DNA of 64,000 bases from a virus. Shown here piece after piece: positions 30,113 through 37,460 of the stretch (the first letter of the stretch is position 1; every line of letters starts with the position of its first letter). The notes beneath the pieces are model-generated. The model saw only the letters and a program-made list of their open reading frames with translations. It searched no databases and was not told where the DNA came from. Made by a program: the position numbers and the translations under genes. The stretch is taken from the IMG/VR virus record IMGVR_UViG_3300003322_000571, positions 124,001 through 188,000 of that record. One strand, 5' to 3'.

Positions 30113-30445
30113 ATGCCGCAAGTTGCCATCCAAGAATTTGGCGTTGAACAGTTGATCGAGGTTCTATCGAACGCCGGTTATGAGCACGACGCGACCGAGT
30201 TCAACGATTCGCTGATTCACTATTTCGGTGAGAAGGACAACCAGTACGTGTTCGCTGTGTCGTTCCTCAATACTGAGGACACGGGCGACGAGGGATTGTA
30301 CTACGTGACGACACTGTTCGTCGAGCGCGACGAAACCGGCCTGCTGTGCGGTGAGTGGGAAGGAAGGCCTTCCAAAGAAGACCTGACGAACGACCAAGTC
30401 ATTGCGTACTTCGACGGTCTCAAAGACCAAGCGTCGTACAAATAA
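30113..30445 (+). CDS. Acidic hypothetical protein
   Basis: 110 residues from the ATG after SD ACGGAG. Alpha/beta, acidic. No family is recognised. Confidence 0.82.
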   Translation: MPQVAIQEFGVEQLIEVLSNAGYEHDATEFNDSLIHYFGEKDNQYVFAVSFLNTEDTGDEGLYYVTTLFVERDETGLLCGEWEGRPSKEDLTNDQVIAYFDGLKDQASYK

Positions 30446-30457
30446 TCGTCAAAGTCA

Positions 30458-30502
30458 ACAGCTACAAAGAGTCCTGCAGAGATGTATGGGCTCTGTAGCT
30501 GT
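30458..30502 (+). terminator. Long imperfect hairpin, possible terminator
   Basis: Arms ACAGCTAC/GTAGCTGT and AGAG/CTCT with one bulge; weak T tail. Leads straight into the next promoter. Confidence 0.5.
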
Positions 30503-30524
30503 TTGGTTCGTTTGGTTGTATACT
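30496..30524 (+). promoter_or_regulatory. Sigma70-type promoter with poor -35
   Basis: -10 TATACT at 30519; the -35 position reads TAGCTG. Confidence 0.5.
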
Positions 30525-30550
30525 AGACGCACTGTCCAACGGAGATCAAC

Positions 30551-30757
30551 ATGTCGATTAAGCTCGCTCTAGTCCAGCACAACCGTCCTGGTTTCTATGT
30601 GACGTTGGTGGAAGTGCCCAGCACGTTTACACCTTCGCAAGAACTCCAGCTACGTTACGACGTTGCACGTGAGTTTGAAATGACCGACAACGACGGTGAG
30701 TTCCTCGTGATCGAGAACGGTAACGTGATCGATCGTCGTCAGATTCCTCGCTTCTAA
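30551..30757 (+). CDS. Small hypothetical protein
   Basis: 68 residues, SD CGGAGA. Alpha/beta with FYVTLVEVPSTFTPSQELQL. No family is recognised. Confidence 0.8.
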   Translation: MSIKLALVQHNRPGFYVTLVEVPSTFTPSQELQLRYDVAREFEMTDNDGEFLVIENGNVIDRRQIPRF

Positions 30758-30769
30758 CAGACTGCCCTA

Positions 30770-30798
30770 TTGACCAGAGATGCGTCTGGTGGGATACT
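30770..30798 (+). promoter_or_regulatory. Sigma70-type promoter in an 8-bp dyad
   Basis: -35 TTGACC, 17-nt spacer, -10 GATACT. Arms GATGCGTC (30779-30786) and GACGCATC (30800-30807). Confidence 0.8.
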
Positions 30799-30824
30799 GG
30801 ACGCATCCAATCAAGGAGCGACAA

Positions 30825-31091
30825 ATGCACACGACGCAACAAGAGTTCATTCAATTGACCGTGCTGATGGCGGTCGGCACTGGCCTGACGGGCACGAACC
30901 CCGTCCGCTACCTCAACCAACTGCTTCGTCAGAACCAGTGGTCGGAGGAGACCGATGTCGTCAAGCTGACGGTTGCTTTCCAACCGCAACTGAACTCGAT
31001 CCGTGTGCACGTCGATGCGATCGAGCGTACGATCACGTACTGGATCTCGATCAACATCGATACGCTCGCCGTCGAGTTCGACGTCAGCTGA
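30825..31091 (+). CDS. Small hypothetical protein
   Basis: 88 residues, SD AAGGAG. N-terminal helix then beta-rich. No family is recognised. Confidence 0.82.
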   Translation: MHTTQQEFIQLTVLMAVGTGLTGTNPVRYLNQLLRQNQWSEETDVVKLTVAFQPQLNSIRVHVDAIERTITYWISINIDTLAVEFDVS

Positions 31092-31095
31092 CCTG

Positions 31096-31124
31096 TTGTT
31101 AGACGAGTGCGTTTGGGCGATACT
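31096..31124 (+). promoter_or_regulatory. Sigma70-type promoter in a 9-bp dyad
   Basis: -35 TTGTTA, 17-nt spacer, -10 GATACT. Arms CGAGTGCGT (31104-31112) and ACGCACTCG (31127-31135). Confidence 0.8.
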
Positions 31125-31154
31125 AGACGCACTCGTTCAACAAAGGAGTGCCAA

Positions 31155-31370
31155 ATGGCCAACACGCTTCCCAAGGAAATCCTCGAACAGCTCTCGTTCA
31201 TTCCCTTTCCCGAAGGTCTGGACTGTGAACAGGTGGGCGACTGGCTCGCGAGCGAAGGTGTGGATGGTGACGTGATCGTGCTCGAGACGGGTCTGGTCGT
31301 GCCGTTCGATAGCGTTGAATACACGGAAACGCTGCTCAAGAAGTGCGTCAAGTTCTTTAACGACGACTGA
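31155..31370 (+). CDS. Small hypothetical protein
   Basis: 71 residues, SD AAGGAG. Acidic. No family is recognised. Confidence 0.8.
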   Translation: MANTLPKEILEQLSFIPFPEGLDCEQVGDWLASEGVDGDVIVLETGLVVPFDSVEYTETLLKKCVKFFNDD

Positions 31371-31378
31371 CGGACAAG

Positions 31379-31405
31379 ATCAACAGGGGGCTTAGCCCCC
31401 TTGAT
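31379..31405 (+). terminator. Terminator hairpin
   Basis: Stem AGGGGGC/GCCCCCT extended by ATCAA/TTGAT with one bulge; loop TTA. Confidence 0.7.
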
Positions 31406-31459
31406 TGAAGTGTCGTTGTGGTAGACGATAGCTCAATCAAAGTCACACAGGGATCGATC

Positions 31460-31681
31460 ATGAAGAAAGTTCCGAAGGACTACGCTGCGTTCCTCAAGCC
31501 GTACATCGATGCTCGAGTGCTGACGATCGAATCCGGATCGAAGCACAACAAGGCGGTTCGATCGGACGGTCGGTTCTGGGTGATCCCCAGCAGCCCGAGC
31601 GATCATCGCGGGTTCCTCAACTTCAAGAGCGATATCCGCCGGTTCGTCAGCCAAGCGCCGCAGCACCCCGTTGTCCAGTGA
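31460..31681 (+). CDS. HicA-like small protein
   Basis: 73 residues, SD CAGGGA. The pattern SGSKHNKAV..DGRFWVIPSS, then SDHRGFLNFKSDIRRFV resembles HicA/YcfA-type dsRNA-binding folds seen in phages. No HicB-type partner is next to it and the classical HicA His context is only approximate, so this is a structural suggestion rather than a toxin call. Confidence 0.7.
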   Translation: MKKVPKDYAAFLKPYIDARVLTIESGSKHNKAVRSDGRFWVIPSSPSDHRGFLNFKSDIRRFVSQAPQHPVVQ

Positions 31682-31699
31682 CGATCGTTGTGGGATAGT
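31671..31699 (+). promoter_or_regulatory. Sigma70-type promoter
   Basis: -35 TTGTCC in the end of the preceding gene, 17-nt spacer, -10 GATAGT; TGGGA/TCCCA arms. Confidence 0.72.
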
Positions 31700-31725
31700 A
31701 CTCCCATCAACAACTGGAGAGCAAC

Positions 31726-31914
31726 ATGCACACGGGCCACCACATCTCCAACTTCGTCCAGCGATTCGGCTGCACTGACGAGGTTATTGACGACGATCGG
31801 TTCATCGTTCTGTTCAACTGCATCGATGCTCCCGACCACATCGCGTGCGGTAGCGTGATCAACAACGGGCGTGATCAGCCTATCCAGAACTTCATCAGTC
31901 GCGACGATGAGTGA
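31726..31914 (+). CDS. Small hypothetical protein
   Basis: 62 residues, SD TGGAGAG. Acidic, Asp-rich. No family is recognised. Confidence 0.78.
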   Translation: MHTGHHISNFVQRFGCTDEVIDDDRFIVLFNCIDAPDHIACGSVINNGRDQPIQNFISRDDE

Positions 31915-31918
31915 TCAG

Positions 31919-31947
31919 TTGACTTGAACGGCGGTTGGTGGGATAGT
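31919..31947 (+). promoter_or_regulatory. Sigma70-type promoter in a dyad
   Basis: -35 TTGACT, 17-nt spacer, -10 GATAGT. GTTGgTGGGA and TCCCAtCAAC pair around TAGTAC with one mismatch. Confidence 0.78.
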
Positions 31948-31973
31948 ACTCCCATCAACAACTGGAGAGCAAC

Positions 31974-32237
31974 ATGACTCTGTCGTACGAAGCCGCCAAG
32001 CAAGTGCAAATCGCCCTCGCCCTGCACGAGCGATATGTGCAGACGCTCGGCGCGGAGCAAGCGAAGGTGCAACTCGCAATCGGCTTCACGTGGCTTGCCG
32101 GCCACTATGTGACCGAAGCACCGCAAGCTGCTGACCTGCTGAACAAGGTCGGCGGTAGTGTCTTCTACGGATGCGGTAACGGTCAACGGAATTACGTCGA
32201 GATCAAGAACGACGTGTTCGTCACCGAAGTCCGTTGA
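31974..32237 (+). CDS. Small hypothetical protein
   Basis: 87 residues, SD TGGAGAG. N-terminal two-thirds helical (YEAAKQVQIALALHERYVQT). No family is recognised. Confidence 0.82.
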   Translation: MTLSYEAAKQVQIALALHERYVQTLGAEQAKVQLAIGFTWLAGHYVTEAPQAADLLNKVGGSVFYGCGNGQRNYVEIKNDVFVTEVR

Positions 32238-32262
32238 CCTAAACATGGGATGGGAGTATGAT
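32234..32262 (+). promoter_or_regulatory. Sigma70-type promoter in a 21-bp palindrome
   Basis: -35 TTGACC overlapping the preceding stop, 17-nt spacer, -10 TATGAT; palindrome 32250-32270. Confidence 0.8.
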
Positions 32263-32294
32263 ACTCCCATCTTAACCGCACTGGAGGAACAACA

Positions 32295-32663
32295 ATGAAG
32301 AGCCAACAACCTCGACGCTCCGCTGGTGAAGGTCCTTGGATCGCGCTCGATGACATGCGCGCGTTCAAGCAGTTCCTCACCGACAACGGCTTCCAGTGGC
32401 GTGAGCATCCTGGCCTGAACAGCACCGGCTATCAAGTCCGCCACCAAGGGCACTGGATGGCGCTGCTGTGGAACAAGGGGTTCAAGCGGTTCACAGCAGA
32501 CCGTCGATTGTCGCTGATCGTCCAGTCGTTTGCAACGGAGAAGCCGAAGGATCAACGCGTTCCCGAGCTGCCGAAAGGCCCGATGGTCAAGTGCGTTCAC
32601 TGCGGCAACCTGTTCGAGCAGTACTTCGAGGGCGAAGACATGTGCGTTGACTGCGACGACTAA
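32295..32663 (+). CDS. Hypothetical protein with C-terminal zinc ribbon
   Basis: 122 residues, SD TGGAGG. Basic N-terminal domain, then CVHCGNLFEQYFEGEDMCVDC (shortened here to its CxxC...CxxC pattern) at the end, a likely zinc ribbon. Its last codons form the left arm of the next promoter dyad. Confidence 0.83.
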   Translation: MKSQQPRRSAGEGPWIALDDMRAFKQFLTDNGFQWREHPGLNSTGYQVRHQGHWMALLWNKGFKRFTADRRLSLIVQSFATEKPKDQRVPELPKGPMVKCVHCGNLFEQYFEGEDMCVDCDD

Positions 32664-32675
32664 TTGTGGGATAGT
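32647..32675 (+). promoter_or_regulatory. Sigma70-type promoter in a two-part 16-bp dyad
   Basis: -35 TTGACT, 17-nt spacer, -10 GATAGT. Inner arms GCGACGACT/AGTCGTCGC and outer arms GTTGACT/AGTCAAC; the left arms are coding sequence of the preceding gene. Confidence 0.82.
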
Positions 32676-32701
32676 CGTCGCATAGTCAACAGGAGTGCAC
32701 G

Positions 32702-32983
32702 ATGGAGTTCAAGATCACCGAGAAGACGGTTGAGATCCACGGCTACAAGGTCACGTGCAAGTGGACCGAAGAGCGAAATGCGATGTTCGGCCACAAGACG
32801 GGATCGGGATGGCTGCTGACGCGCACTCCGCTCGATAAGCACAGCGGCAAGACGAATGACACGTTGATCTACTGCGAGATCGGCGAGTACATGTGGGTGC
32901 CGAACGGCCGTGTTGGCACCACGAACGAGTCGGATCTGATTTCCGACAAGCGCCTGGAAGAAGTGCTGTGCACGTACTGGTGA
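32702..32983 (+). CDS. Hypothetical protein
   Basis: 93 residues, SD CAGGAG. Beta-rich N-terminal half. No family is recognised. Confidence 0.82.
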   Translation: MEFKITEKTVEIHGYKVTCKWTEERNAMFGHKTGSGWLLTRTPLDKHSGKTNDTLIYCEIGEYMWVPNGRVGTTNESDLISDKRLEEVLCTYW

Positions 32984-32987
32984 GCCG

Positions 32988-33016
32988 TTGACAAACAATC
33001 AGCTTGGTGGGATACT
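32988..33016 (+). promoter_or_regulatory. Sigma70-type promoter in a 12-bp dyad
   Basis: -35 TTGACA, 17-nt spacer, -10 GATACT. Arms AACAATcAGCTT (32994-33005) and AAGCTcATTGTT (33017-33028), one mismatch. Confidence 0.82.
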
Positions 33017-33042
33017 AAGCTCATTGTTCAACGGAGTACATC

Positions 33043-33336
33043 ATGTACGCATTCCTCTGCATCAATCCCGATCCCGCCAAGGACGGTGTTGCGATCCACC
33101 TGAGCGATGTCGCCTCGGTTGTTGCTTTCGAGCGCCTGTGGGAACGCATGAGCGACAAGATCCAGGACGAGTACAACTACGATCTGCCGGTCTTCGTCAA
33201 GGAAAGCGACGGCGAAACGCCGGTCGTCAACGTCAAGCCTGCGCAGTTCAAGCGCCTGTACATCGACAGCGTCGTGACGATGACTTTCGCTGGTTTCATC
33301 CAAGAAATCAACAAGTACATCGCCAGCCAAGAATGA
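33043..33336 (+). CDS. Hypothetical protein
   Basis: 97 residues, SD CGGAG. Alpha/beta, acidic middle. No family is recognised. Confidence 0.82.
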   Translation: MYAFLCINPDPAKDGVAIHLSDVASVVAFERLWERMSDKIQDEYNYDLPVFVKESDGETPVVNVKPAQFKRLYIDSVVTMTFAGFIQEINKYIASQE

Positions 33337-33340
33337 CCAG

Positions 33341-33369
33341 TTGATCTTGGATCCGTTTGGTCAGATACT
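33341..33369 (+). promoter_or_regulatory. Sigma70-type promoter in a 7-bp dyad
   Basis: -35 TTGATC, 17-nt spacer, -10 GATACT. Arms GATCCGT (33350-33356) and ACGGATC (33372-33378). Confidence 0.78.
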
Positions 33370-33394
33370 AGACGGATCTAATCAAGGAGTCAAC

Positions 33395-33700
33395 ATGTCC
33401 CGAATCGCTTTAGCTCACGGCTACATTGAGCAGCTGGTGGCAGGTGCTGAGATCGTGAGCACTCGCGAGACCGATCACGCTGTCGACTGCATGGTCGTGC
33501 ACCCGAAGCGAAAGATCGACCCGACCAGCTTTGCCCGCGCTGCGAAGAAGTACAGCCTGATCGTTGGTTGCACACCGAGTGCGAGCAACCGCAACAAGCT
33601 GATCGTCGCCTACATCACCGTGGCCGACCGCTCTGCCGAGCTGTGCGTCAAGGGCACGAATGAGGGCCCTGTGCACGTCGAAGTGCGCTTTAGGGGTTGA
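33395..33700 (+). CDS. Hypothetical protein
   Basis: 101 residues, SD AAGGAG. Basic, alpha/beta (TSFARAAKKYSLIVGCTPSA). No family is recognised. Confidence 0.82.
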   Translation: MSRIALAHGYIEQLVAGAEIVSTRETDHAVDCMVVHPKRKIDPTSFARAAKKYSLIVGCTPSASNRNKLIVAYITVADRSAELCVKGTNEGPVHVEVRFRG

Positions 33701-33725
33701 CCTCAACTGCGTTCGGTGGGATACT
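33697..33725 (+). promoter_or_regulatory. Sigma70-type promoter
   Basis: -35 TTGACC overlapping the preceding stop, 17-nt spacer, -10 GATACT; TGCGT/ACGCA arms. Confidence 0.75.
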
Positions 33726-33752
33726 GGACGCATCCAATCAAAGGAGGCCATC

Positions 33753-33995
33753 ATGGTCAAGGTGATTCAAGTCGAAAGCGGTGTCGTTCGTCAGATGGAG
33801 TTCGAGCAGTTCAACAAGAGCACGATCCTTAGCCTGGTCAACGACGACTCGGACAACGTGTTCGAAGACAAGCACATCCATGTCGTCGAGCAGCCCGGCA
33901 TTGTCGCCTGTTCCGTTCTCCATGACAACGGCCTGGCGCTGGTGACGTTCATCGGTGACACCGCATCGTGGCAGGTCGGCCAGTTGACCGAGTGA
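33753..33995 (+). CDS. Small hypothetical protein
   Basis: 80 residues, SD AAGGAGG. Beta-rich. No family is recognised. Confidence 0.8.
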   Translation: MVKVIQVESGVVRQMEFEQFNKSTILSLVNDDSDNVFEDKHIHVVEQPGIVACSVLHDNGLALVTFIGDTASWQVGQLTE

Positions 33996-34012
33996 GCGGT
34001 TGGGAGTATCAT
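33984..34012 (+). promoter_or_regulatory. Sigma70-type promoter in a palindrome
   Basis: -35 TTGACC inside the preceding gene, 17-nt spacer, -10 TATCAT in TGGGAGTATCATACTCCCA. Confidence 0.8.
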
Positions 34013-34038
34013 ACTCCCATCACTTCAAGGACCTCATC

Positions 34039-34251
34039 ATGAGTCTACCGCACATTGGCGTCGGAATGGACGTCTGCTTCCGCAGTAAGGTGTTCACTGC
34101 ACCTTACACGCCGCACTTTGACGCGTACAAGGGACACAAGTTCACCGTCGTTGCGATCCATCCTGGCGAACACGTTGCGCTCAAGTGTACGTCTGATCCA
34201 TCGCTGACCGTCAATGGACACGTTCACGCAGACGAGTTGAAGCGGCTGTGA
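34039..34251 (+). CDS. Small protein, possible SH3-like barrel
   Basis: 70 residues, SD AAGGA. The pattern GMDVCFR...YKGHKFTVVAI..EHVALK looks like a small beta barrel. No function assigned. Confidence 0.78.
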   Translation: MSLPHIGVGMDVCFRSKVFTAPYTPHFDAYKGHKFTVVAIHPGEHVALKCTSDPSLTVNGHVHADELKRL

Positions 34252-34255
34252 CCTG

Positions 34256-34284
34256 TTGTCTTAGTAAGCGTTTGGGAGTACCAT
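34256..34284 (+). promoter_or_regulatory. Sigma70-type promoter in a palindrome
   Basis: -35 TTGTCT, 17-nt spacer, -10 TACCAT in TGGGAGTACCATACTCCCA, where the central bases differ from the other copies. Confidence 0.72.
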
Positions 34285-34309
34285 ACTCCCATCACTTCAA
34301 GGAGCCGAC

Positions 34310-34522
34310 ATGTTCTTCACGATGACGCCCGAACAAGAAGCAACGTTCAACCGAGTGTGCGAACGAGCTCGCCAGGCATCGCACGACGACTCGTGCACAC
34401 AGCACGTCAACATGCGTGTCCATCTTCGCGGGAACGAGATCCATGCGGAGTTCCTCGTCTCCGACTGGTACGACAGCGACTGCACAGTCCGTTCGTACGA
34501 CGACGGGCGGCTGAAGGACTGA
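34310..34522 (+). CDS. Small hypothetical protein
   Basis: 70 residues, SD AAGGAG. Contains two Cys and several His. No family is recognised. Confidence 0.8.
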   Translation: MFFTMTPEQEATFNRVCERARQASHDDSCTQHVNMRVHLRGNEIHAEFLVSDWYDSDCTVRSYDDGRLKD

Positions 34523-34526
34523 GCGA

Positions 34527-34546
34527 AGAGGGCAGATGCCCTCTTG
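34527..34546 (+). terminator. Terminator hairpin
   Basis: Stem AGAGGGCA/TGCCCTCT, loop GA. Its end abuts the next -35. Confidence 0.7.
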
Positions 34547-34572
34547 ATCTGAGTGTTGTTCTAGGGGACAAT
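34544..34572 (+). promoter_or_regulatory. Sigma70-type promoter
   Basis: -35 TTGATC, 17-nt spacer, -10 GACAAT; TGAGT/ACTCA arms. Confidence 0.68.
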
Positions 34573-34599
34573 ACTCACATCATTTACGCTTACGGAATC

Positions 34600-34836
34600 A
34601 TGACCCTCGTTGTCGAAAATGTCAACGCGCTGATGACAGCGCCCGTCGAAGAAACGCAGATCGAACTGCACAGCGTCACTCTGACACTGCGTCGCACAAA
34701 CGGCCACAGCTTCTACCTGCAGGGGAAGATCGATGGCCGCATCGTTCATGTCCGAGACCGCAACACGCACGTTGCAACGTTCAGCCGCAATGAGCTCGTC
34801 CAGCGGCTGCTCGACGGCAATTACGAAATCGGTTGA
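34600..34836 (+). CDS. Small hypothetical protein
   Basis: 78 residues; weak SD. Beta-rich (TQIELHSVTLTLRRTNGHSF), C-terminal helix. No family is recognised. Confidence 0.75.
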   Translation: MTLVVENVNALMTAPVEETQIELHSVTLTLRRTNGHSFYLQGKIDGRIVHVRDRNTHVATFSRNELVQRLLDGNYEIG

Positions 34837-34861
34837 CATCGCCGGTGATAGGTGGGATACT
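34833..34861 (+). promoter_or_regulatory. Sigma70-type promoter in a dyad
   Basis: -35 TTGACA overlapping the preceding stop, 17-nt spacer, -10 GATACT. TGATAgGTG (34846) pairs with CACtTATCA (34862). Confidence 0.75.
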
Positions 34862-34885
34862 CACTTATCAATAGGGAGAGCAGGC

Positions 34886-35116
34886 ATGCGCAACTTTCTG
34901 TTCCGTATCGGCGATGCAGAGATGAAAAACGGCAAGTGGGCGGCGGTGATCGATTCGTATGCGACCCGCCCCAACGGTGAAGTGTCGCACAAGTCGTCGC
35001 GGATCACTTCCGCAGCGATCTTTGAGTCGGAGGTCGCTGCAATCGAGGGCGCTGATCGTGCTCTCGTCCACCTGGAAGCGACTGGTGAGTTCCCCAACCT
35101 TTGTGAGCCTTTCTGA
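34886..35116 (+). CDS. Small hypothetical protein
   Basis: 76 residues, SD GGGAGAG. Alpha/beta. Its TGA overlaps the next ATG. Confidence 0.8.
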   Translation: MRNFLFRIGDAEMKNGKWAAVIDSYATRPNGEVSHKSSRITSAAIFESEVAAIEGADRALVHLEATGEFPNLCEPF

Positions 35117-35391
35117 TGGACATCATTATCACCCAGCAGATCGCCACGCACAACGGCTGGACGGTCCGAATCAACCGCAACGCCGCTGGTCACTGGACGC
35201 TGCTGCGCAATGCGTCCCATCATCCGATGATTCCGCCGTTGACACAACAGCTGATCCAACGTGACGGGATGACGATGTGGGTCGGCATCATCGGTGAAGA
35301 AAAGAAGGCCGGCGACATCGTTGTCGTGGTCAGCTCGGAAGTGCTTGAGGACATCATCAAGCAGACGTGCGCCACTCCTCCCTCTCGTTGA
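35116..35391 (+). CDS. Hypothetical protein
   Basis: 91 residues, coupled to the previous gene (TGATG). Beta strand-rich C-terminal half. No family is recognised. Confidence 0.8.
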   Translation: MDIIITQQIATHNGWTVRINRNAAGHWTLLRNASHHPMIPPLTQQLIQRDGMTMWVGIIGEEKKAGDIVVVVSSEVLEDIIKQTCATPPSR

Positions 35392-35416
35392 CCTTACGTG
35401 CAACTTGGTATACAAT
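35388..35416 (+). promoter_or_regulatory. Sigma70-type promoter with the -10 as hairpin loop
   Basis: -35 TTGACC overlapping the preceding stop, 17-nt spacer, -10 TACAAT. TGGTA/TACCA close exactly around the -10, and GTGCAA/TTGCAC lie outside (35398-35429). Confidence 0.82.
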
Positions 35417-35443
35417 TACCACATTGCACAATAGGAGCCAACA

Positions 35444-35650
35444 ATGGCACACGTACTACCGGAACAACTGATTGATGAGCTGAAGAAGTCCGCTGCTCGT
35501 CAAACCGCTCGAGAGCAAGCAGGTGACTACCTGTTCATCGAGCGTGCCCACTTCGACAGCGACTTCGAAGCGACGTACGCAGGCGGCGTTGACGATGGTC
35601 ATACGATCGCAGCGCGCTCTGTGTTGACTGCGCTCGGCATCCAGTGGTGA
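35444..35650 (+). CDS. Small hypothetical protein
   Basis: 68 residues, SD TAGGAG. Helical and acidic. No family is recognised. Confidence 0.78.
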   Translation: MAHVLPEQLIDELKKSAARQTAREQAGDYLFIERAHFDSDFEATYAGGVDDGHTIAARSVLTALGIQW

Positions 35651-35657
35651 AGTCAAC

Positions 35658-35927
35658 ATGATCGTCGTCATCCATGAAGACCAGTGCGAGCACCTCGCTG
35701 CACTGTCACACTACAACCACAACTACTACAAGCTGCCATTCAAGGTCAACGACTGCGACACCGTGTTCGCGTCGTACGACGGTGCTGACAACTTCAACGG
35801 CCACGAGCTCGGCAATATCGTCGACGGCAAGTTCGAGGTCAAATTCTACCTCCATACGTACGACAAAGATGATAGCACATTCATCTTCGACAGCAAAGAG
35901 CTGAGCGAGACGAACAAGTGGACGTGA
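35658..35927 (+). CDS. Acidic hypothetical protein
   Basis: 89 residues, 7 nt after the previous stop. Asp, Asn and Tyr-rich, beta pattern. No family is recognised. Confidence 0.8.
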   Translation: MIVVIHEDQCEHLAALSHYNHNYYKLPFKVNDCDTVFASYDGADNFNGHELGNIVDGKFEVKFYLHTYDKDDSTFIFDSKELSETNKWT

Positions 35928-35931
35928 CCTG

Positions 35932-35960
35932 TTGACATTGGTCAATTGTTACCTTATAGT
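35932..35960 (+). promoter_or_regulatory. Sigma70-type promoter in an 8-bp dyad
   Basis: -35 TTGACA, 17-nt spacer, -10 TATAGT. Arms ATTGTTAC (35945-35952) and GTAACAAT (35965-35972). Confidence 0.82.
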
Positions 35961-35987
35961 TGTTGTAACAATAAAAGGGGTAACTAA

Positions 35988-36287
35988 ATGGCAGTCGATT
36001 TTCTCAATCAGCCGCTGGAAGTCAACGCAGTCGTCATCATGACGCTGCCGAAGTATGCTGACATCTGCGTCGGTGTTGTCAAGAAGGTGACGCCGCAGCG
36101 AGTGCGTGTGGTCTACCGAGACCATAACGACTACGCCAGTGAGATTGTCGTCGAGCACGGCACGGTGATGGTGACTACGCACGAGGTCGCGCTCAAGCGG
36201 GCACGGTTCATTCGCCTGAAGGCGGTTGAAGCTGATCTGCTCAACCGTGCAGACATGAACGACGGCGATCTTCCGGCAGGGCGCTGA
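35988..36287 (+). CDS. Hypothetical protein, possible small barrel
   Basis: 99 residues, SD AAGGGG. The N-terminal half (VVIMTLPKYADICVGVVKKV) resembles an SH3-like barrel; the C-terminus is helical. Confidence 0.8.
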   Translation: MAVDFLNQPLEVNAVVIMTLPKYADICVGVVKKVTPQRVRVVYRDHNDYASEIVVEHGTVMVTTHEVALKRARFIRLKAVEADLLNRADMNDGDLPAGR

Positions 36288-36294
36288 TGCTCCG

Positions 36295-36323
36295 TTGATC
36301 TCGACCTCACACGGTGGGATAGT
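36295..36323 (+). promoter_or_regulatory. Sigma70-type promoter in a nested dyad
   Basis: -35 TTGATC, 17-nt spacer, -10 GATAGT. Inner TGGGA/TCCCA and outer CCTCACA/TGTGAGG (36305-36340); the outer right arm runs into the SD. Confidence 0.8.
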
Positions 36324-36347
36324 ACTCCCATCATGTGAGGGAGATCA

Positions 36348-36677
36348 ATGATGACTGTCGCAGCACCGTTCCATCCAGCAAAGCACGTCTACCAAAAAGA
36401 CGACCAAGTTGCCGTTGAGTATCAATACGGCCGGTGGTACTTTGGCACGATCCTATGGATCGAACAAGGCTTTGGCAACCTCAAGTTCGCTGTCGTCCGT
36501 CCCGACGATGATCGGTACATCGCGACGTTCGGTAGCAGCCGTGACATGAGCAACGGCTACAAGGGTTACATCTGCAACGACCCGCTGCTCAACCACATCG
36601 TCCCTCTCGAGCACTATGTGTGGGCGAGTGAGCTGACTGCACAGCAGCGGATGGAAGCGTACAAGCTGATTGCTTAA
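36348..36677 (+). CDS. Hypothetical protein
   Basis: 109 residues; ATGATG gives two possible starts (36348 or 36351). Tyr-rich N-terminal barrel-like half. No family is recognised. Confidence 0.8.
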   Translation: MMTVAAPFHPAKHVYQKDDQVAVEYQYGRWYFGTILWIEQGFGNLKFAVVRPDDDRYIATFGSSRDMSNGYKGYICNDPLLNHIVPLEHYVWASELTAQQRMEAYKLIA

Positions 36678-36681
36678 TTGT

Positions 36682-36713
36682 CAACATGTGGGCTATCAAC
36701 TGCCCACTGTTGA
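36682..36713 (+). terminator. Hairpin, possible terminator
   Basis: CAACA...TGTTG and GTGGGC/GCCCAC around TATCAACT; no T-run. Confidence 0.5.
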
Positions 36714-36738
36714 CTTTCGTCGTGGGCGACGTTATGAT
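36710..36738 (+). promoter_or_regulatory. Sigma70-type promoter
   Basis: -35 TTGACT, 17-nt spacer, -10 TATGAT; a CGTCG/CGACG hairpin lies in the spacer. Confidence 0.72.
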
Positions 36739-36762
36739 CGAGTCATTGTACAGGAGGTAGAG

Positions 36763-37008
36763 ATGTCTCTCAAAGACGAGATCGAAGCAAAGCGCAAGGA
36801 GATTGCGGCGCTCGAGCAATCGATTGGCGATCGCAAGCGTGAGCTGACCGCACTGGAGAACAGCCGCGTCAAGTGTGCACATACGTTCTCCGCTGCCGTC
36901 CGTGGCTACGAACACGAAGGTGGTCACTGCACGAAGTGCGGGATCAATCAGCTCCACGCCGACACGCTTGCGTGGCAATATCGCACTGGCCGCCCGTTGA
37001 CGGCTTAA
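36763..37008 (+). CDS. Coiled-coil protein with metal-binding C-terminus
   Basis: 81 residues, SD CAGGAGG. Residues 1-40 form a heptad-type coiled coil (EIEAKRKEIAALEQSIGDRK), followed by C..HTF...HEGGHCTKCG, a probable zinc site. Confidence 0.82.
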   Translation: MSLKDEIEAKRKEIAALEQSIGDRKRELTALENSRVKCAHTFSAAVRGYEHEGGHCTKCGINQLHADTLAWQYRTGRPLTA

Positions 37009-37028
37009 CATTTTTAAAGGACAATACT

Positions 37029-37460
37029 ATGTCGGTTCGACAACAAGCGATCGCTGACGTCAAGCTGTGCGAGCGAGTGACGGCGCGCGACGGTGAAGAC
37101 TCTGTCCGTCACTACATGGCGGCGTTCAAGAAGACGTTCGCTCCGCTCGTCAAGGCGGCGCTCGGCACGTCGATCGAGCATGACGACATCGAATCGCTCG
37201 AGATCGACAGCGCAGGTGACCTGTACATCCGCACGTCGTGGGTCAGCATGGGATGTGCTGACGGCAACACGTACATCCTCCCCGCTCACATCATCGACGC
37301 TGCCGATCCGTTGCATGCTGCGACTGTACATCATCTGAAGAAGCAAATCAACGATGCGCAGTCGTACGTCGCACACAAAGAGGCAGAACTGGAACGTGCC
37401 GAACGGTCGCTGGAAGAGCTGAAGAACAGCCTCGCACTTGTTCTCGAACAGAACAGTTGA
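37029..37460 (+). CDS. Coiled-coil family B, copy 1 (143 aa)
   Basis: SD AAAGGA. Related to the genes at 39468 and 40043: a central strand region with a (T/E)(S/W)W-(V/G)S.G.....TY.LP..I motif (here RTSWVSMG, TYILPAHII), a helical hinge and a C-terminal coiled coil. Function unknown. Confidence 0.83.
   Translation: MSVRQQAIADVKLCERVTARDGEDSVRHYMAAFKKTFAPLVKAALGTSIEHDDIESLEIDSAGDLYIRTSWVSMGCADGNTYILPAHIIDAADPLHAATVHHLKKQINDAQSYVAHKEAELERAERSLEELKNSLALVLEQNS

Noticed and set aside
31460-31681. HicAB toxin-antitoxin system
   Set aside because: No HicB-like partner gene adjoins the HicA-like gene.
23078-34292. CRISPR-like array of repeated palindromes
   Set aside because: Spacing is irregular and each copy is a promoter before a gene, so it is not an array.
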